Below, one piece after another: positions 15,763-23,092 of a stretch of DNA of 36,114 bases. The DNA lies in contig NZ_ALPT02000045.1 in the NCBI RefSeq assembly GCF_000292245.2, positions 1-36,114 of the forward strand, written 5' to 3'. How positions within the stretch are numbered: position 1 is the stretch's first letter; every line of letters begins with the position of its first letter. Under the pieces are notes generated by a model, which saw only the letters and a list, made by a program, of their open reading frames with translations, had not been told where the DNA came from and searched no databases. The position numbers and the translations under genes are program-made. Source of the DNA: Alkalihalobacillus alcalophilus ATCC 27647 = CGMCC 1.3604. GTDB lineage: Bacteria > Bacillota > Bacilli > Bacillales > Bacillaceae_D.

Positions 15763-15945
15763 TCATTCATCATACGTGTAACGCACGACATATTTATTCG
15801 TTTTTAATTTTCTAACTTCAACGACCGGACCGATTTCGTACCCATTATGCCAGTTGTCTTCAATTTTTGCTTTAATACAACTGGCTTGAAATTTAGAGCG
15901 AAATAATTGACGATAATAAATCCATTTAGGTGCTTGTGCTTCCAT
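15763..15945 (-). CDS. Small hypothetical protein, 60 aa
   Basis: ATG 15945 is preceded by AAGGTAAGGGA, an acceptable ribosome binding site. The product is soluble and basic in its first half (KWIYYRQLFRSKFQASCIKAK), with a strand-like C-terminal end (VVEVRKLKTNKYVVRYTYDE). It has no signal or membrane segment. The codon content looks like coding sequence, and it is not overlapped by a better frame. I do not recognise a family. It is convergent with fumC and lies downstream of, and on the same strand as, the pgpA-like gene, with 87 nt between them. Confidence 0.5.
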   Translation of the reverse strand: MEAQAPKWIYYRQLFRSKFQASCIKAKIEDNWHNGYEIGPVVEVRKLKTNKYVVRYTYDE

Positions 15946-16032
15946 TCGAATCCCTTACCTTCATTTCCTATTTATTAACATATGATTCCCTTTTTTACTA
16001 GTTAAATACAATCGTCTAGTTGAAAAATTCAC

Positions 16033-16584
16033 TTAACCAATCAATTCTTCATTTTCACGCTTTTTTATATCTTCTAAACGTCTATTTTCCTCTATATCTC
16101 TTTGACGATGAGCAAGTCTTGCGGAAGCACTTGCGGCAATACTCGCGACTAAATCATCAAGAAACGTATGTACTTGTTCTTTTCGATTGTCGAGTTCATG
16201 AATAATCCCAACCTTTTGTTTATCTAAATAACCAAAAGTTGTCACCGCAATACTCCCAAATCCAAAAACAGAGCCCAAAGCAATCGTTTCATCTACACCA
16301 AATAAGCCCTCATCTGAATCAATTAACGATTGGAGTGGTTCGGAAAGCTTTTTCTCCTCAGCTAATTGATCAAGTTCCACACCAACTAAAATAGCGTGTT
16401 GAATTTCTCTTTTTAATAATACAGCATTGGTACTTTCATAACAGTCTTCAATCGTTAAATTTGGGTTATAAGGAACTTGCATTTCATAAACAATCTTAGC
16501 GATGTCTTCAATTGAGACACCTCGCTCCTCTAATTTTTTTCTTGCTGAATATTCAACAACATCACACTGGACTGGCTTTTTCAT
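16033..16584 (-). CDS. yutG: Phosphatidylglycerophosphatase A-like protein (YutG type)
   Basis: ATG 16584 follows AAGGAGG. The 183-aa protein resembles the Bacillus YutG branch of the PgpA family: an N-terminal cytoplasmic part (VEYSARKKLEERGVSIEDIAKIVYEMQ), then ALGSVFGFGSIAVTTFGYLDKQ, and HTFLDDLVASIAASASARLAHR, which holds the conserved Asp pair. PgpA enzymes dephosphorylate phosphatidylglycerophosphate to phosphatidylglycerol. Compared with E. coli PgpA the membrane segments are weak, so enzymatic activity is less certain in this branch. It is divergent from yjcH, with a 204-bp intergenic region. Confidence 0.75.
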   Translation of the reverse strand: MKKPVQCDVVEYSARKKLEERGVSIEDIAKIVYEMQVPYNPNLTIEDCYESTNAVLLKREIQHAILVGVELDQLAEEKKLSEPLQSLIDSDEGLFGVDETIALGSVFGFGSIAVTTFGYLDKQKVGIIHELDNRKEQVHTFLDDLVASIAASASARLAHRQRDIEENRRLEDIKKRENEELIG

Positions 16585-16788
16585 AACGGACCTCCTTGAT
16601 TCTCTCTAAGAATATGGGCAAACAAAACCTTTTCCTTAGATTTAGTTTACCATATATCTAATTCACTGCCCAAAGTTTGGCGATTCACTTTTCTGTTTAT
16701 ATATAACCTGATTTTGAGCACCATTGCTTAATCCTCTCTAAATATATGATAAAATAAAGAAAAGTTTGCTGAAAGTGCAGGTGACAAC

Positions 16789-17523
16789 ATGGCGAATCAA
16801 TTAAACGGAGATTTATCTGAAGCAACGATTAATAGCCAGTTTCTAAACGAAGAACAAAAACTGATGATTTACACTCCATCGAATTTTACCCCAATGAAAA
16901 GTTATGATTTGTTAATCTGTCAAGATGGACAGGATTACTTTCAACTAGGTCGAATTCCAAGGCAAGTCGACACTTTAATTGAAGAAGTGGAATTACGTGA
17001 AGTCATTATTGTTGGGGTTCCATACCCTTCTGTCAAAGAACGTCGCAAAAGGTATCATCCCGATGAAGAAAAGTTTGCTTCTTACTTACGATTTTTAGTC
17101 GATGAATTAATGCCGTTTCTTGAAGATAAATTCCCTCTTCACTCACTAGCAAGCAGCCGTACTTTAGCTGGCGATTCTTTAGCTGGCACGGTATCTCTAA
17201 TGGCTGCTTTAAAATACCCGTCTACTTTTGGTCAAGTGATGATGCATTCACCATTAGTAAATGAGACGGTATTACAGGCTGTTTCAAATGCGAACACGAT
17301 TGATGGTCTGGCTATTTACCATATGATTGGTCAAAAAGAAACCGCGGTCAAAACGTCGGATGGTCAAGTGCTCAACTTCCTTGAACCGAACCGACAATTA
17401 AAAGAAGCGTTAGAAATGCTTAAAATCGATTATACATATGGTGAATTTGACGGTGATCATACGTGGACTTATTGGCAAAAAGATTTAGAGTATGGCTTAA
17501 AGAAACTTTTGCCTTTTGAATAA
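16789..17523 (+). CDS. yjcH: Putative esterase, alpha/beta hydrolase of the YjcH / enterochelin-esterase type
   Basis: 244 aa from ATG 16789 (AGGTGAC upstream). The N-terminal half has the esterase-D-like blocks YTPSNFTPMKSYDLLICQDGQDY and EVIIVGVPY. The nucleophile motif appears as AGDSLAGTVSL (G-x-S-x-x-G form, Ser near residue 127), then FGQVMMHSPLV. A C-terminal DGDHTW supplies the likely catalytic His. It is predicted cytoplasmic. In B. subtilis yjcH lies next to yjcG and yjcF; here the yjcF-like gene follows directly and yjcG is missing between them. The substrate is unknown. Confidence 0.8.
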   Translation: MANQLNGDLSEATINSQFLNEEQKLMIYTPSNFTPMKSYDLLICQDGQDYFQLGRIPRQVDTLIEEVELREVIIVGVPYPSVKERRKRYHPDEEKFASYLRFLVDELMPFLEDKFPLHSLASSRTLAGDSLAGTVSLMAALKYPSTFGQVMMHSPLVNETVLQAVSNANTIDGLAIYHMIGQKETAVKTSDGQVLNFLEPNRQLKEALEMLKIDYTYGEFDGDHTWTYWQKDLEYGLKKLLPFE

Positions 17524-17567
17524 TGAAGATAAATGACAAGCAACTAGATAGTGGAGGTTATCACAAA

Positions 17568-17993
17568 ATGAATATAGAAAAAGTAAACTCAAAAAAACAA
17601 CTAGAGGACGCCTATCGAGTTCGTAAAGAAGTGTTTGTAGGAGAACAGAATGTCCCTATCGAAGAAGAAATTGACCAATACGAAGATGAAGCTACTCATT
17701 TTGTCGTTTATAATGAAGAACATGAAGCGATTGGTGCTGCACGTCTGCGCGAAGTAGATGGTTCCGGAAAAATTGAACGTGTTTGCATTGTGCAAACAGC
17801 TAGAGGCACAGGTATTGGTTATGAATTAATGAATGTGCTATTAGATGAAATCAAAGAACGCAAGCTCACTAAAGCGAAATTAAATGCCCAAATACAAGCT
17901 GAACCTTTTTATCAAAAATTAGGATTCGAAACCGTTTCAGGACAATTTTTAGATGCCGGAATCCCCCATGTAACTATGATAAAAACGATGTAG
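17568..17993 (+). CDS. yjcF: GNAT-family N-acetyltransferase (YjcF type)
   Basis: Start ATG 17568 is chosen because GTGGAGG (17551-17557) lies upstream; the ATG at 17523 overlaps the yjcH stop and has no good site. The 141-aa GNAT protein begins NIEKVNSKKQLEDAYRVRKEVFVGEQNVP, a typical YjcF/ElaA-like start. It has GAARLREVDGSGKIERVCI as the central strand and VQTARGTGIGYELM as the acetyl-CoA pyrophosphate loop (R/Q-x-x-G-x-G/A), and ends FYQKLGFETVSGQFLDAGIPHVTMIK. The acceptor is unknown. It is in an operon with yjcH. Its TAG stop forms the first bases of a 43-bp direct repeat. Confidence 0.85.
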   Translation: MNIEKVNSKKQLEDAYRVRKEVFVGEQNVPIEEEIDQYEDEATHFVVYNEEHEAIGAARLREVDGSGKIERVCIVQTARGTGIGYELMNVLLDEIKERKLTKAKLNAQIQAEPFYQKLGFETVSGQFLDAGIPHVTMIKTM

Positions 17994-18152
17994 ACACCAA
18001 AAACGGAAGGCGTTCGCCCAGAAGCGAGAAAAAATACAGGGCTGACTAAAAAGTCGCTTTTTGACTTTATAGGCAGACCGATTTTTCTCGAGCTTCTAAC
18101 GCCTGCAGTTAGACACCAAAAACGGAAGGCGTTCGCCTAGAAGTGAGAAAAA
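17991..18152. repeat. 43-bp direct repeat flanking structured repeat copy B
   Basis: The sequence starting TAGACACCAAAAACGGAAGG occurs at 17991-18033 and again at 18110-18152 with only two differences (C/T). The spacing is 119 bp. The first copy begins with the yjcF stop codon and forms one arm of structured repeat B; the second runs into the shared terminator. This looks like a partial tandem duplication. Confidence 0.8.
18008..18104 (-). repeat. Structured repeat, copy B (partner of 4582-4679)
   Basis: Read on the minus strand it matches copy A in layout. Outer arms AGGCGTT and AACGCCT (18098-18104 and 18008-18014) pair. AGAAGCTCGAGAAAAATCGGT is followed by a central hairpin with stem AAAGTC/GACTTT (18063-18068 and 18050-18055) around the identical 7-nt loop AAAAAGC. 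The remaining inner arm ends ATTTTTTCTCGCTTCTG. It lies between convergent genes, so either strand could be transcribed. Confidence 0.65.
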
Positions 18153-18180
18153 CCTAACAATGGGGGCCATCTGTTAGGTT
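18151..18180. terminator. Bidirectional terminator between yjcF and the DUF1385 fusion gene
   Basis: Perfect 9-bp stem AACCTAACA/TGTTAGGTT (18151-18159 and 18172-18180). It is followed by TTTTCTATTT on the plus strand and TTTTTCTC on the minus strand, and placed between convergent genes. Confidence 0.85.
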
Positions 18181-18189
18181 TTCTATTTA

Positions 18190-18498
18190 CTATTTTTCTA
18201 ACTCTCTTGCAACAGATTCTAACTTTCCTTTTAAAGTTGTTGCTTTGTCTCTTCGATCATCAATACGGATATTTGTTGCGACACGGGAGCAGCCTTTTTC
18301 AAATGGAACTTCATGAATCGCTTGAATCACTTCAAACAATACAGGCAACTCTCCTTCAATCAAAGTACTCATCGGGGTTAATTGAAAAGTAATTTTGCCT
18401 TCATATGTTTGCAACACCTTTTGAATTTCACTTACATACTCACTCACACTCGGATTATCTGTTCCAATCGGTACAACCGTTACATCTACAATAGCCAA
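18190..18498 (-). CDS. yqgV: Possible separately translated YqgV-like thiamine-binding protein (internal start in the fusion)
   Basis: In-frame alternative start TTG at 18498-18496 with the ribosome binding site AGAGGAG at 18514-18508, spacer 9 nt. The product would be 102 aa beginning (M)AIVDVTVVPIGTDNPS, which is where free-standing YqgV/MTH1187 proteins start. These small proteins form ferredoxin-like folds that bind thiamine-type ligands. Two readings are possible: a true fusion with a leftover site, or a two-product gene giving both the membrane fusion and a free domain. Sequence alone cannot decide. Confidence 0.5.
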   Translation of the reverse strand: MAIVDVTVVPIGTDNPSVSEYVSEIQKVLQTYEGKITFQLTPMSTLIEGELPVLFEVIQAIHEVPFEKGCSRVATNIRIDDRRDKATTLKGKLESVARELEK

Positions 18499-19266
18499 TT
18501 GCTTTCTCTCCTCTACTTTAGATTTTACTCTTTTCAACTCAAAGTGTTCTGGAAACTCTTCTAATGCCAATAGCCTGTACGATTCAATTGCCGCGATTAA
18601 GTGCATTCGTTCTGGCTCTTCAGTCGTCCATTTTCGCTGCAACCAATAAGAGATTCCTAAAACAAATTTTCTTAGTCGCTTCATCTTTTTCATCTTCATT
18701 AACCAAATCACAAGTGGGACCACTAGTACAGCACCATAAGAAGCATACATAATACTTGATGAAAAAGATACGTTATTAAATAGACTAAAGATCATCGTTA
18801 ATAAAAGGACTGCCAAAAAATAAATAACAACCGCATTTGTCGAACAATTTCGATTCGTAATCTGCGCTTTTTTAATTCTCGCTATTCGAGCCCTAATTTT
18901 CCTTCCTCGATCACTAAAAACTTTATGCTCAGCTCCATGGTATTTTTTTAATTCTCTTGGAAAAATAAAGTGAGTACCAAACATAAAATAAATCAAAAAA
19001 TAAAAAGGCAATCCATTAAAAGCGAGTGGGTATACGACTTGAATCAATTTTGGTCCCAAAATCAAAGCCAGATAAACGGTCGAAAAAAGTTTAAGCCATA
19101 TCGGTAAAGTAGCTGTCACTTGATAAATCATCATACACATCGTTTTAATGCTTAATGGCTTAATCCACTTTTGGAGTTTTCCTTTATGATGATAAGCACA
19201 GGCAACATGCTCTTGACCGATAAAGAAAATCCCTGCTTGAAAGGACAATCCTCTAATAACAGCCAT
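18190..19266 (-). CDS. DUF1385 (YqhQ-like) membrane protein fused to a YqgV/MTH1187-type thiamine-binding domain
   Basis: 358 aa. Residues 1-256 form a polytopic membrane protein. It has hydrophobic spans near 50-65, 80-110, 150-168 and 172-190 and the motif KKYHGAEHKVF (about 108-118), a hallmark of the DUF1385/YqhQ family. From about residue 257 the sequence changes to LAIVDVTVVPIGTDNPSVSEYV, then FQLTPMSTLIEGELPVLFEVIQAIHEVPF and VATNIRIDDRRDK. This is a complete PF01910-type thiamine-binding protein like B. subtilis YqgV, normally a separate protein of about 100 aa. The two are in one uninterrupted frame. At the junction there is also AGAGGAG followed 9 nt later by an in-frame TTG, so the C-terminal domain may be made separately (see 18190-18498). 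It lies one gene downstream of the thiamine operon. Confidence 0.8.
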   Translation of the reverse strand: MAVIRGLSFQAGIFFIGQEHVACAYHHKGKLQKWIKPLSIKTMCMMIYQVTATLPIWLKLFSTVYLALILGPKLIQVVYPLAFNGLPFYFLIYFMFGTHFIFPRELKKYHGAEHKVFSDRGRKIRARIARIKKAQITNRNCSTNAVVIYFLAVLLLTMIFSLFNNVSFSSSIMYASYGAVLVVPLVIWLMKMKKMKRLRKFVLGISYWLQRKWTTEEPERMHLIAAIESYRLLALEEFPEHFELKRVKSKVEERKQLAIVDVTVVPIGTDNPSVSEYVSEIQKVLQTYEGKITFQLTPMSTLIEGELPVLFEVIQAIHEVPFEKGCSRVATNIRIDDRRDKATTLKGKLESVARELEK

Positions 19267-19289
19267 CTTTTATATCCCACTCCTTACTC

Positions 19290-19877
19290 TCATTCCCCTG
19301 TACTTACATTTAAAACCCAATATGGAATTCCTGATCCTCGTTCAAACTCGACCATTTCAAAAGTCGCATCTGCTGAAACAAGTGGTGAATGGTTCACCCA
19401 TGTATGTAATAAAAATACTTCTGCAAAAACAACCTCATCAGACTCTATTGTTACAACAGCTTCTCCTAAGTTCCCATAACTAATATGCTCATCCAGTTGA
19501 TTCGTAAATGTAAAAATAAGCCCATTTTCTCCTTCGATTGCATGTGATTGCTCAATCACTTCATCAGAATGAAACAACTGCAACTCACTCTCAACGACCG
19601 AAAAGTCTTCTACAACCTCACCAGATTCATTATAAAAAACCATCCCGAGATAATCATCTCCATTTAAACCATCAGCTGGAGCAACCGTCCAATCCCAATG
19701 AGCTCTAACCTTTACACTCTCATCACTTTGATGAATCTCAACGTTCAATTCGATTTCATCTATTAATTCTTCGTTTGTTACTCCTTCATTATCATTTAGA
19801 AAAAACATGCCCCCAACAATCATTAAGACGATTAAAATTCCTGGTAAAATATATAACGCTTTGTTTCCTTCCAACAT
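19290..19877 (-). CDS. Membrane-anchored hypothetical protein, 195 aa
   Basis: Start ATG 19877 is chosen because GAGGAGA lies 8 nt upstream; an in-frame ATG at 19919 lacks a site. There is one N-terminal membrane helix (ALYILPGILIVLMIVGGMFF, about residues 7-26), then an acidic, strand-rich extracytoplasmic domain with WDWTVAPADGLNGDDYLGMVFY and LLHTWVNHSPLVSADATFEMVEF. Cysteine is absent. I do not recognise a family. The fusion gene follows after 23 nt on the same strand, so the two are probably co-transcribed. The thi operon upstream ends in its own terminator, so this pair is likely a separate unit. Confidence 0.65.
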   Translation of the reverse strand: MLEGNKALYILPGILIVLMIVGGMFFLNDNEGVTNEELIDEIELNVEIHQSDESVKVRAHWDWTVAPADGLNGDDYLGMVFYNESGEVVEDFSVVESELQLFHSDEVIEQSHAIEGENGLIFTFTNQLDEHISYGNLGEAVVTIESDEVVFAEVFLLHTWVNHSPLVSADATFEMVEFERGSGIPYWVLNVSTGE

Positions 19878-19989
19878 TTTTTGTCTCTCCTCATATAAAC
19901 TAGTTCTCACAACGCTCATTATACCTTAAACCTTGATCAAAAGCATCGCTTAGACCTGTAACAAATAGGAACATAAAGTAAATGAAAAG

Positions 19990-20011
19990 GAGCGACGGGC
20001 AACCGTCGCTC
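19990..20011 (-). terminator. Intrinsic terminator of the thiamine operon
   Basis: Perfect 9-bp GC-rich stem GAGCGACGG/CCGTCGCTC with a 4-nt loop. On the minus strand it is followed by CTTTTCATTT. It lies about 45 nt after the thiD stop codon. Confidence 0.8.
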
Positions 20012-20056
20012 AAAAACACTTTTATAACGATACTATCTAAAAATGAAACAATGTTA

Positions 20057-20866
20057 TTACTTTCGCTTTGAGCGTTGATAAGCATGATGGTTTGTTGGTC
20101 CAATGCCTGATCCTAGCTGAATGGAATCCGAGATTGCGGCTGTAATAAAGTCTTTTGCCACTTGAACCGCTTCTTTAATCTCTGCTCCTTTGGCGAGTTC
20201 GGCGGCAATTGCAGCGGCAAACGTACAACCTGTCCCATGAGTATGCTTTGTATCGATGCGTTCCACATGATATTTGGTCATTTCTTTTCCATCATATAAT
20301 AAATCAAGTGCTGGGCCTTCCGTTAAATGACCACCCTTTAATAAAATATACTCTGGTCCTAGTTCATAAAGTGCTTTCGCAACTTCTTCCATTTCTTCAA
20401 TGTTTGTAATTTCTTTTTCTAACTCTAAGATAGCCTGCGCTTCTGGTAAATTAGGCGTAATAACAGTTGCTACTGGTAAGAGCTTTTCTTTTAACGCATC
20501 TATCGCCTCTTGTTGTAACAAGGTCGCTCCACCTTTAGCAATCATCACAGGATCAACTACGATGTTTTTTAACTGATATTCTTTCACTTTTTTAGCAACA
20601 AGTTCAATAATTTCAGCTGAAAACAACATTCCTGTTTTGACTCCATCTGCTCCGATATCAGATAAAACGGCATCTAGCTGAGCTTCAATCGCCTCAGTAG
20701 ATTGTGGATAAACACCGTGTACTCCTAATGTATTTTGGGCTGTTATGGCTGTTATAGCACTCATCCCAAATGTCTCAAGCTCTTGAAACGTTTTTAAATC
20801 AGCTTGTATGCCTGCCCCACCACTACTATCAGAGCCTGCAATCGTTAATGTTTTCGCTATTGGCAT
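20057..20866 (-). CDS. thiD: Hydroxymethylpyrimidine/phosphomethylpyrimidine kinase ThiD
   Basis: Start ATG 20866 is chosen because GGAGGT lies 8 nt upstream; an ATG at 20884 lies within that site region. The 269-aa ribokinase-fold enzyme begins KTLTIAGSDSSGGAGIQADLKTF (substrate loop) and has VVDPVMIAKGG and DTKHTHGTGCTFAAAIAAELAKG (anion hole and catalytic Asp region). It phosphorylates HMP to HMP-P and HMP-PP, the pyrimidine donor for ThiE. It is the last gene of the riboswitch-controlled thi operon, 17 nt after thiO. Pyridoxal kinase activity is known for some relatives, but the context supports thiamine. Confidence 0.93.
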   Translation of the reverse strand: MPIAKTLTIAGSDSSGGAGIQADLKTFQELETFGMSAITAITAQNTLGVHGVYPQSTEAIEAQLDAVLSDIGADGVKTGMLFSAEIIELVAKKVKEYQLKNIVVDPVMIAKGGATLLQQEAIDALKEKLLPVATVITPNLPEAQAILELEKEITNIEEMEEVAKALYELGPEYILLKGGHLTEGPALDLLYDGKEMTKYHVERIDTKHTHGTGCTFAAAIAAELAKGAEIKEAVQVAKDFITAAISDSIQLGSGIGPTNHHAYQRSKRK

Positions 20867-20883
20867 TTTTTTACCTCCATGCA

Positions 20884-21993
20884 CTAAGAAAATCTTTCTG
20901 GGGAAAATCGGTCGATTGGAACAAGTGTTGGCTTTCCTCCCACTAAATCGCCAACGATTTTAGCTGTAATTGGGCTTAATAATATTCCATTACGGTAATG
21001 CCCCGCCGCAAAAATTACATTTCTCGCTTGTTTTAATTGGCCAATAAATGGGTAACCATCCTGAGTGGCTGGACGTAACCCTGCCCAAGTATGAAATGGT
21101 TTAAGTTCTTTTAGAAACGGAAAGATGTGATGATTCCAATTTGTTAAACGAGCAATTCCTTTTTCTGTTACATCGGTTTGAAAACCAGCAATATCTTCAG
21201 AGGCACCATTGACAAGGGTTCCATTCGCTTTAGGTACGACATACCCTTGGCTCGAATAAACGATGTGACCGATTCGCTTCTGATCCAATTCATAGGCACA
21301 AATTTGTCCTCTAATTGGGTAAATCGGAATCGAAAGGGCAAAAAAGTCTTCTAATTCCTTTGCCCATGCTCCTGAACAAATAACAAGTTCATCACCTTCA
21401 AACTGTTGACCCTGACCACTTTTTAATAAAACATTATTATTTACTTCAATAAGCTCTACTTGGCCTAGGTTTTCATAAATCTCAACACCTAATTGTCTAC
21501 ATGCTGTCTCCAATGCTTTCACATAGCCAGGTGCATAGACATGGCTCTCTTCTGGATAGTACATTGCAGCGATAATTTGATCCGATAACTCTGGTTCTTT
21601 CTCTTTCACTTGCTCGGCCGATAAAAGCCGAGCAGTTACCCCCCATTGACTTTGCCAAGCGAGGCGAGTTTGAAGCGCTAGAAGATCAGCCTCATGATAG
21701 ACAACGTGTAAGCTACCACTTTCTTTATATTCAAAGTCTTCATCGGAAACTTTTTTTATCTCATTCTGCCAGTCTGCAAATAAACGCAAACTTTCTAAAC
21801 TCAACTTAAAAAAGTCATCCGGATCTTCGCCAATTTCTGAAAGAGGAGCAAGCATCCCTGCTGCTGCTCCAGATGCTTGTCCACCGCATTTATTTTTCTC
21901 TAAAACCGTTACATGAAATCCTCGTTTTTTTAATTCGAAAGCGGCAGATAATCCAATGACGCCTCCACCAAGAACCATTATTTCTTTCCCCAT
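20884..21993 (-). CDS. thiO: Glycine oxidase ThiO
   Basis: 369-aa flavoenzyme of the DAO family. The N-terminal Rossmann motif is VLGGGVIGLSAAFELKKRGFHVTVLEK, followed by CGGQASGAAAGMLAPLSE, then YVKALETACRQLGVEIYE and a C-terminal WAGLRPATQDGYPFIGQL with FAAGHYRNGILLSPITA. It oxidises glycine to iminoglycine (dehydroglycine), a precursor of the thiazole ring made by ThiG. The start ATG 21993 has only a weak AGGGGCG site. The 111-nt gap separating it from thiG is the largest in the operon and shows no clear terminator. Confidence 0.93.
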   Translation of the reverse strand: MGKEIMVLGGGVIGLSAAFELKKRGFHVTVLEKNKCGGQASGAAAGMLAPLSEIGEDPDDFFKLSLESLRLFADWQNEIKKVSDEDFEYKESGSLHVVYHEADLLALQTRLAWQSQWGVTARLLSAEQVKEKEPELSDQIIAAMYYPEESHVYAPGYVKALETACRQLGVEIYENLGQVELIEVNNNVLLKSGQGQQFEGDELVICSGAWAKELEDFFALSIPIYPIRGQICAYELDQKRIGHIVYSSQGYVVPKANGTLVNGASEDIAGFQTDVTEKGIARLTNWNHHIFPFLKELKPFHTWAGLRPATQDGYPFIGQLKQARNVIFAAGHYRNGILLSPITAKIVGDLVGGKPTLVPIDRFSPERFS

Positions 21994-22104
21994 TGTCTAC
22001 ACGCCCCTAAAGACCTCATTGTGATATAGTCTATCTGTGAACTTATTTTCTTCACGAACAGTTCCTTAAATCAAGGATTTTTTACTTTTGTTCCTTTTTA
22101 AGCA

Positions 22105-22881
22105 CTACAATTGAAATTCAGCAAATCCACTACTTGCTGTCGCATATTTCTTTTTGGGAATACGACCTGCTTCAAATGATAGACGACCTGCTTCAATAGC
22201 CAACTTCATCGCTTTGGCCATTTTGACTGGATCCTTTGCTTTCGCAACAGGAGTATTCATCAAAATCCCATCAACTCCCAATTCCATCGCCTGTGTAATA
22301 TCCATCGTACTACCTAAGCCAGCGTCAACGATAATCGGAACATTACTCTCTTCGGCTATTAACCCGATGTTATACGGATTAAGGACACCTAAGCCTGAAC
22401 CAATCGGAGCCCCACCTGGCATAACGGCAGCTGCACCTACTTCTTCAAGCCTTTTACAAAGAATAGGATCATCCGATGTATATGGCAAGACAACAAATCC
22501 TTCGTTCGCCAAAACTTCCGTCGCTTTTAACGTTTCAATTGGATCAGGTAATAGCGTCTTTTCATTGGCACTTATTTCGATTTTAATCCAATTACTAATG
22601 CCTGATGCCTTTGCTAATCGAGCAATCCGAATCGCCTCATCTGCATTCGTGGCCCCTGATGTGTTCGGTAAATACGTAAACGCTCCAGGCTCAAGATGTT
22701 GTAGAATCGCGTCCTCTGCGGGAGCGTCTAAATTCACGCGTCGAATCGCAAATGTCAACACCTCGGCTTCTGATACACGAATCGCCTCATTTTGAACAAA
22801 CGGATTTGGATACCTTCCTGTCCCTAAAAAGAAGCGTGAATTCAATTGTTTCCCTGCTATTTCTAATGCTTTTCGTTTCAT
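22105..22881 (-). CDS. thiG: Thiazole synthase ThiG
   Basis: Start ATG 22881, with GGAGGCGG in the last codons of thiS. The extra 32 residues of the longer frame read through thiS in another frame and are rejected. The 258-aa TIM-barrel protein contains FFLGTGRYPNP, NTSGATNADEAIRIARLAK, WIKIEI with the catalytic Lys, AAVMPGGAPIGSGLG, VPIIVDAGLGSTMDITQAMELG and DGILMNTPVAKAKDP. It forms the thiazole phosphate from deoxyxylulose phosphate, iminoglycine and sulfur carried as ThiS-thiocarboxylate. It starts 4 nt after the thiS stop codon, implying stoichiometric co-translation. Confidence 0.94.
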   Translation of the reverse strand: MKRKALEIAGKQLNSRFFLGTGRYPNPFVQNEAIRVSEAEVLTFAIRRVNLDAPAEDAILQHLEPGAFTYLPNTSGATNADEAIRIARLAKASGISNWIKIEISANEKTLLPDPIETLKATEVLANEGFVVLPYTSDDPILCKRLEEVGAAAVMPGGAPIGSGLGVLNPYNIGLIAEESNVPIIVDAGLGSTMDITQAMELGVDGILMNTPVAKAKDPVKMAKAMKLAIEAGRLSFEAGRIPKKKYATASSGFAEFQL

Positions 22882-22885
22882 CTGT

Positions 22886-23092
22886 TCAACCGCCTCCAAC
22901 AAAGTGGACAAGCTCAATTTCCGTGCCGGCTTCAACCTTTGTTTTTGCCCACTCATCCCGTTCGATAATTTTGCCATTCACTTCAGTCACGACAAGATGG
23001 GATTCAAGTTCAAAATGAGAAACGACCTCTTCTAACGTCATGACATTTAATTCGTGCTTTTTACCATTAATCGTTAATTCCACTTCAATCAC
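22886..23092 (-). CDS. thiS: Sulfur carrier protein ThiS
   Basis: 68 aa, starting at GTG 23092, which overlaps the thiE stop as GTGA. The ubiquitin-like protein has VELTINGKKHELNVMTLEEVV, VVTEVNGKIIERDEWAKT and the obligatory C-terminal diglycine (it ends HFVGGG). The terminal Gly is adenylated and thiocarboxylated before passing sulfur to ThiG. The usual activating enzyme ThiF is not encoded in this operon, so it must be supplied from elsewhere, for example by a MoeB/ThiF paralogue. Confidence 0.93.
   Translation of the reverse strand: MIEVELTINGKKHELNVMTLEEVVSHFELESHLVVTEVNGKIIERDEWAKTKVEAGTEIELVHFVGGG

Noticed and set aside
22154..22795. 213-aa plus-strand frame antisense to thiG
   Set aside because: It arises from codon bias opposite the clearly recognised thiG; translation is Ser/Pro/Ile-rich without family pattern.
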